64,000 bases of DNA from Spodoptera frugiperda (taxonomy: Eukaryota; Arthropoda; Insecta; Lepidoptera; Noctuidae). The position numbers and the translations under genes were made by a program. The stretch's first letter is position 1; each line of letters opens with the position of its first letter. This document shows, one piece after another, positions 61,101 to 64,000 of this stretch. The notes below the pieces were generated by a model, which saw only the letters and a program-made list of their open reading frames with translations, was not told the origin of the DNA and did not search any database. The stretch spans positions 4,222,103 to 4,286,102 of the forward strand of contig NC_064224.1 in the NCBI RefSeq assembly GCF_023101765.2. The letters run 5' to 3'.

Positions 61101-64000
61101 CGGCTTTCTTCAAGTCCTTATTCTTATTAACATTTGTTCTTTCAGACAATCCAGAAACGTAAATCTGATTTAAAAACCATCGATAACAAACAAAATAACA
61201 AAACGGACGTCAGTGACGGTTCAGCGAATGGTAAGTTTTGGTTTTTGTGTTTAATTTCCTTAACTTTATCCATGAACTTATTTAGAGAAGACAGTTCAAC
61301 TAACGTTTAAGTGACAGAAGAAGAGTGAGAGAGTAAGAAAAATAATCGTGCTTAATATTTTATTTTTGGCCTCCAGGTAAATTCAAACCAATTCTAGATC
61401 TGATGCTGCATTTATCTGATGAACAAGAAGGTTTCTCCGACGATGACATCAGGCAACATCTGAATACTTTTGTATTTGCATCTTACGATACAACTTCAGG
61501 AGTATTGCAGACCGTATTGTCAGTGCTAGGATCACGTCCAGATGTACAGGAACGAGTCTATAAAGAGTAAGTATGGATAGTTTTTGATGAGCAAAAGAAA
61601 TAAGTAGCTATTAGCAGAGATGAATAAAAATACGATACGATACGACCTTCAAACTTTCAAGCAAAAGAGCATACTCCTTTTTAAAAAAAGGCCGGCACAT
61701 CCGCAACACCAGAGGAGTAACAGGTGCGCTGTTACTCCTCTGGTGTTGCGGATGTCCATGGGCGGCGCTGATCGCTTACCATCAGGTGACTCGTTTGCTC
61801 GTTTGCCCCCTATTCCATAAAAAAAAAATAACCTATCTGTTTACGACTCTCAATTAAAACCAAAATCACCATTAAACAAATTGATCACTCGTAAAATTTT
61901 AATATAATTGAAGGTTTTTTTTTATATTATTATGGTGGACTATTAAGAGGGTCACTTTTTCCGGACTACCCAGTGACAGCATAATTTATTAGATTGAAGC
62001 GTTGGTTGTACACACGAAAATTATTGATTTTTTATTTTCGTATTACAGGATTGTCGAAGTATTCGGAGATAATGAGGAATTGACCAAATACGACTTACCA
62101 AAACTGGTTTACTTAGAAGCAGTGATAAAAGAGGTTTTGCGGTTATATCCTATAGTTCCCTGGGTTGGGAGACAAATTGACACTGATATAGTTTTCCGTA
62201 TGTATTATAATTATTCCATATATTTATTTGAAATCCTCTTTAATTACATTTTTAAATACTGTTTATAAAATACAAAGTAAAATAATATTAAATAAAAAAG
62301 GTAATTTAAAAAACTAAAAAACCCGACTGCGTTTCTTTATAATATGAAAATGAAAAAACCCTAAAACAAGAAAGTCATCGTACCCGATTGAAGCAGTCGG
62401 GACCCATTCTAAATATGAAGACTTAGTGAGGGCACATACGGCTGGCTTTCTAAAATAGGTAGACTTTCTTGTTTTAGGGTTTTTTCATTTTCATATTATA
62501 AAGAAACGTAGTCGGGTTTTTTAGTTTGTTTTTAAATTACCTTTTTTATTTTAATTTCTTTTAGTTTTATTATTGAATGAGTTTATATAATAACCTATAA
62601 TATGACACACACACACATGATACATAAATGCATCCGGAACGACGCCTTTGAAGCTGAAACCCATCAAGTCGTTCAGGCTATAAAGTGAACAATATTCGAA
62701 TTTGGCGGCAAAAATCCGCTATTTCGTTATTTTTGTTATTTTGATATATCTAGTGTCACTCTCACAGTAAATACGAATCGAACTACCCCTATCAAGCTGA
62801 AATCCATCGAGTCGTTCAGGCTAGAGAGTGAGGAATATTCGAATTTGGCGCCAAAAATCCGCCATTTTGTTTTTTTATTATTTTGATATATCCAGTGTCA
62901 CTCTCACAGTAAATACGAATCTAACGACACCTCTCAAGCCAAAATCCATCAAGCCGTTTAGGCTGCAGAGCGTGCCAAACAATTATACAAACATACATAC
63001 ATACATACTCTCGAAAAACATAACCCTCCTTCTGGCGCAGTCGGGTAAAAATAGGAGCCAACCAGTAGTTCGGCACGAATGGGCCGGCTCGACCGGAGTA
63101 ATACCACGGCCTCACAGAAAACCGACGTGAAACAACGCTTGCGTTGTGTTTCGTTGTGTGAGTGAGGTTACCGGAGGCCCAATTCCCCCCTTCCCAATCT
63201 TCCTCATCCCCATTCCCGAACAACAACCCTTAAATTTCTGACTCCCAAAAAGCCGGTAACGCACTTGTAAAGCCTCTGGTGTTTCAAGTGTCCATGGGCG
63301 GCGGCGAATGCTTACCATCAGGTAATACGTCTGCTCGATTACTGTCGTTTACTGACTCGATTATGTCTCATAAAAAAAAAAATAGTGGGAGCATGGTCCA
63401 AGCTCCCAGTGGTTATGGCTCCAGAGATAAAAACCTCCTCCACAATACGTGCCGTTTCGAGGGGTTTTGCCTTCTGCATCAGGCCCTTCCTAAGGTGGTT
63501 GTCGAAGCTGTTGGGTATTAATCCAGTTAACGACATGACTATCTGCACAACGATAGCCGAATCCACATTCCACATGCCGACAACCTTGTGAGCTAAGTCA
63601 AGATATTTTATTTCTTTATCTTTTTCAGGTTTTACGAGGTTCTCGTCATGGGGGATGGTGACATCGATTATCATCGTGCGGCGTATTTGTCGGTTTATCA
63701 CCACTATATCAGATTTATTGACTACAATAGTCTTGTCAGTGATGACAGATCAATCCCAGTACAACTTTGATTTGACCATTTTCTAAAAGTGGATCGTTTT
63801 TAGTGTTATTATTATCTCCACTCTATTGTTAGGATGGAAACATCATAAACATATTCTTGTATTTCAGCGAAATATACTTTAAGAGCTGGAAGTACATGTA
63901 TTCTGGTAATATACAATCTTCACCGTCACTCCTCGTGGGGACCAGATGTAAAGGAGTTCAAACCGGAGCGATGGCTGAATCCCGCCACCTTACCTACTCA
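58149..64000 (+). CDS. Cytochrome P450-H, CYP4 clan, CYP340-like (3' partial)
   Basis: Exons 1-8 and 133 nt of exon 9 are in the window: 58149-58296, 58862-58945, 59751-59861, 59943-60128, 60785-60981, 61146-61230, 61377-61566, 62049-62197, 63868-64000. That is 427 complete codons. The window ends just after PERW, so the haem-binding cysteine and exon 10 lie to the right and cannot be judged. C-helix WRIHR, I-helix FASYDTT and K-helix EVLRLYPIVPWVGRQ are visible; Gly in the latter replaces the Ala found in every sister. Intron 8 has grown to 1.67 kb, against about 0.6 kb in F and G, through a foldback element, a tandem repeat and a Rep-1 insertion inside the older antisense LINE. No stop or splice defect was found in the visible part. 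Confidence 0.9.
60354..60650. mobile_element. MITE in P450-H intron 4
   Basis: GGTAAGCGTCCACAGGCC at the left and its near-complement at the right form inverted repeats of about 30 bp. No coding capacity. Confidence 0.7.
61686..61817 (+). repeat. Palindromised Rep-1 fragment in P450-H intron 7
   Basis: CATCCGCAACACCAGAGGAG is followed within 20 bp by its reverse complement, then the normal Rep-1 3' half and poly-A. Absent from F and G, so recent. Confidence 0.72.
62292..62551. mobile_element. Foldback element in P450-H intron 8
   Basis: The first 80 bp or so (AACCCGACTGCGTTTCTTTA, CCCTAAAACAAGAAAGTC) are repeated in reverse complement at the right end, leaving about 90 bp in the middle. Only in H. 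Confidence 0.75.
62640..62996. repeat. 143-bp tandem repeat, about 2.3 copies, P450-H intron 8
   Basis: Units share CAAGTCGTTCAGGCT and AGTGTCACTCTCACAGTAAA; the same landmark falls at 62668, 62811 and 62953. It ends in a short CATA run and a CGCAGTCGGGT sequence that mirrors the foldback start, so both may be one element. Confidence 0.75.
63069..63382 (+). repeat. Rep-1 copy inside the LINE of P450-H intron 8
   Basis: Full-length, with a long A tail (63371-63382). It splits the R2/R4-like fragment near its 3' end, so it is younger than that fragment. Confidence 0.8.
63388..63793 (-). mobile_element. R2/R4-like LINE 3' fragment in P450-H intron 8
   Basis: Orthologue of the F and G copies, with a small internal deletion near 63480 and a further frame break. 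Confidence 0.76.

Overview
The window is nuclear DNA of a moth or butterfly (Lepidoptera). It is AT-rich, its genes are split by GT-AG introns, and it is dense in Helitron ends, tRNA-derived SINEs and LINE fragments of kinds common in lepidopteran genomes. The species cannot be fixed from the sequence; a noctuoid moth is plausible.

The only recognisable host genes are eight cytochrome P450s of one family (CYP4 clan, CYP340-like), named P450-A to P450-H here. Order and strand are A(+), B(+), C(+), D(-), E(+), F(+), G(+), H(+). All share one 10-exon plan with the same intron phases: membrane anchor; exon 2; exon 3; C-helix; exon 5; a short variable exon 6; I-helix; K-helix/ExxR; PERW plus heme-binding loop; C-terminus. 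Most lines of a six-frame translation in these loci are single exons running into introns, so they are not evidence of pseudogenes. B to G are complete, with predicted lengths of 487, 499, 500, 488, 494 and 494 residues. A lacks its first exon (left of the window) and H is cut in exon 9 by the right edge.

Sequence and intron content give three sub-groups: A/B/E, C/D and F/G/H. C and D face each other tail to tail. G and H are a very recent tandem copy of about 5.24 kb. Products should be ER-anchored haem monooxygenases that take electrons from cytochrome P450 reductase. Their substrates are not shown by the sequence; a role in detoxification or odorant/hormone turnover is inference from the clan.

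The rest is transposon debris: Helitrons, R1-, R2/R4- and Jockey/CR1-like LINE 3' ends, two tRNA-like SINEs, two further poly-A repeats, foldback and TIR elements, one Ty3/Gypsy integrase fragment and a 202-bp CT microsatellite. Because the P450 copies are paralogous, several insertions can be matched to an empty site in a sister intron, which gives their boundaries. There is no bacterial, CRISPR or operon-like content. I found no wholly new system. The more unusual signals are substitutions at conserved P450 positions, an inverted P450 exon fragment trapped in a direct duplication, a Helitron next to a splice acceptor, an unidentified TIR element with a decayed antisense coding region, and P450 intron-like blocks without exons.
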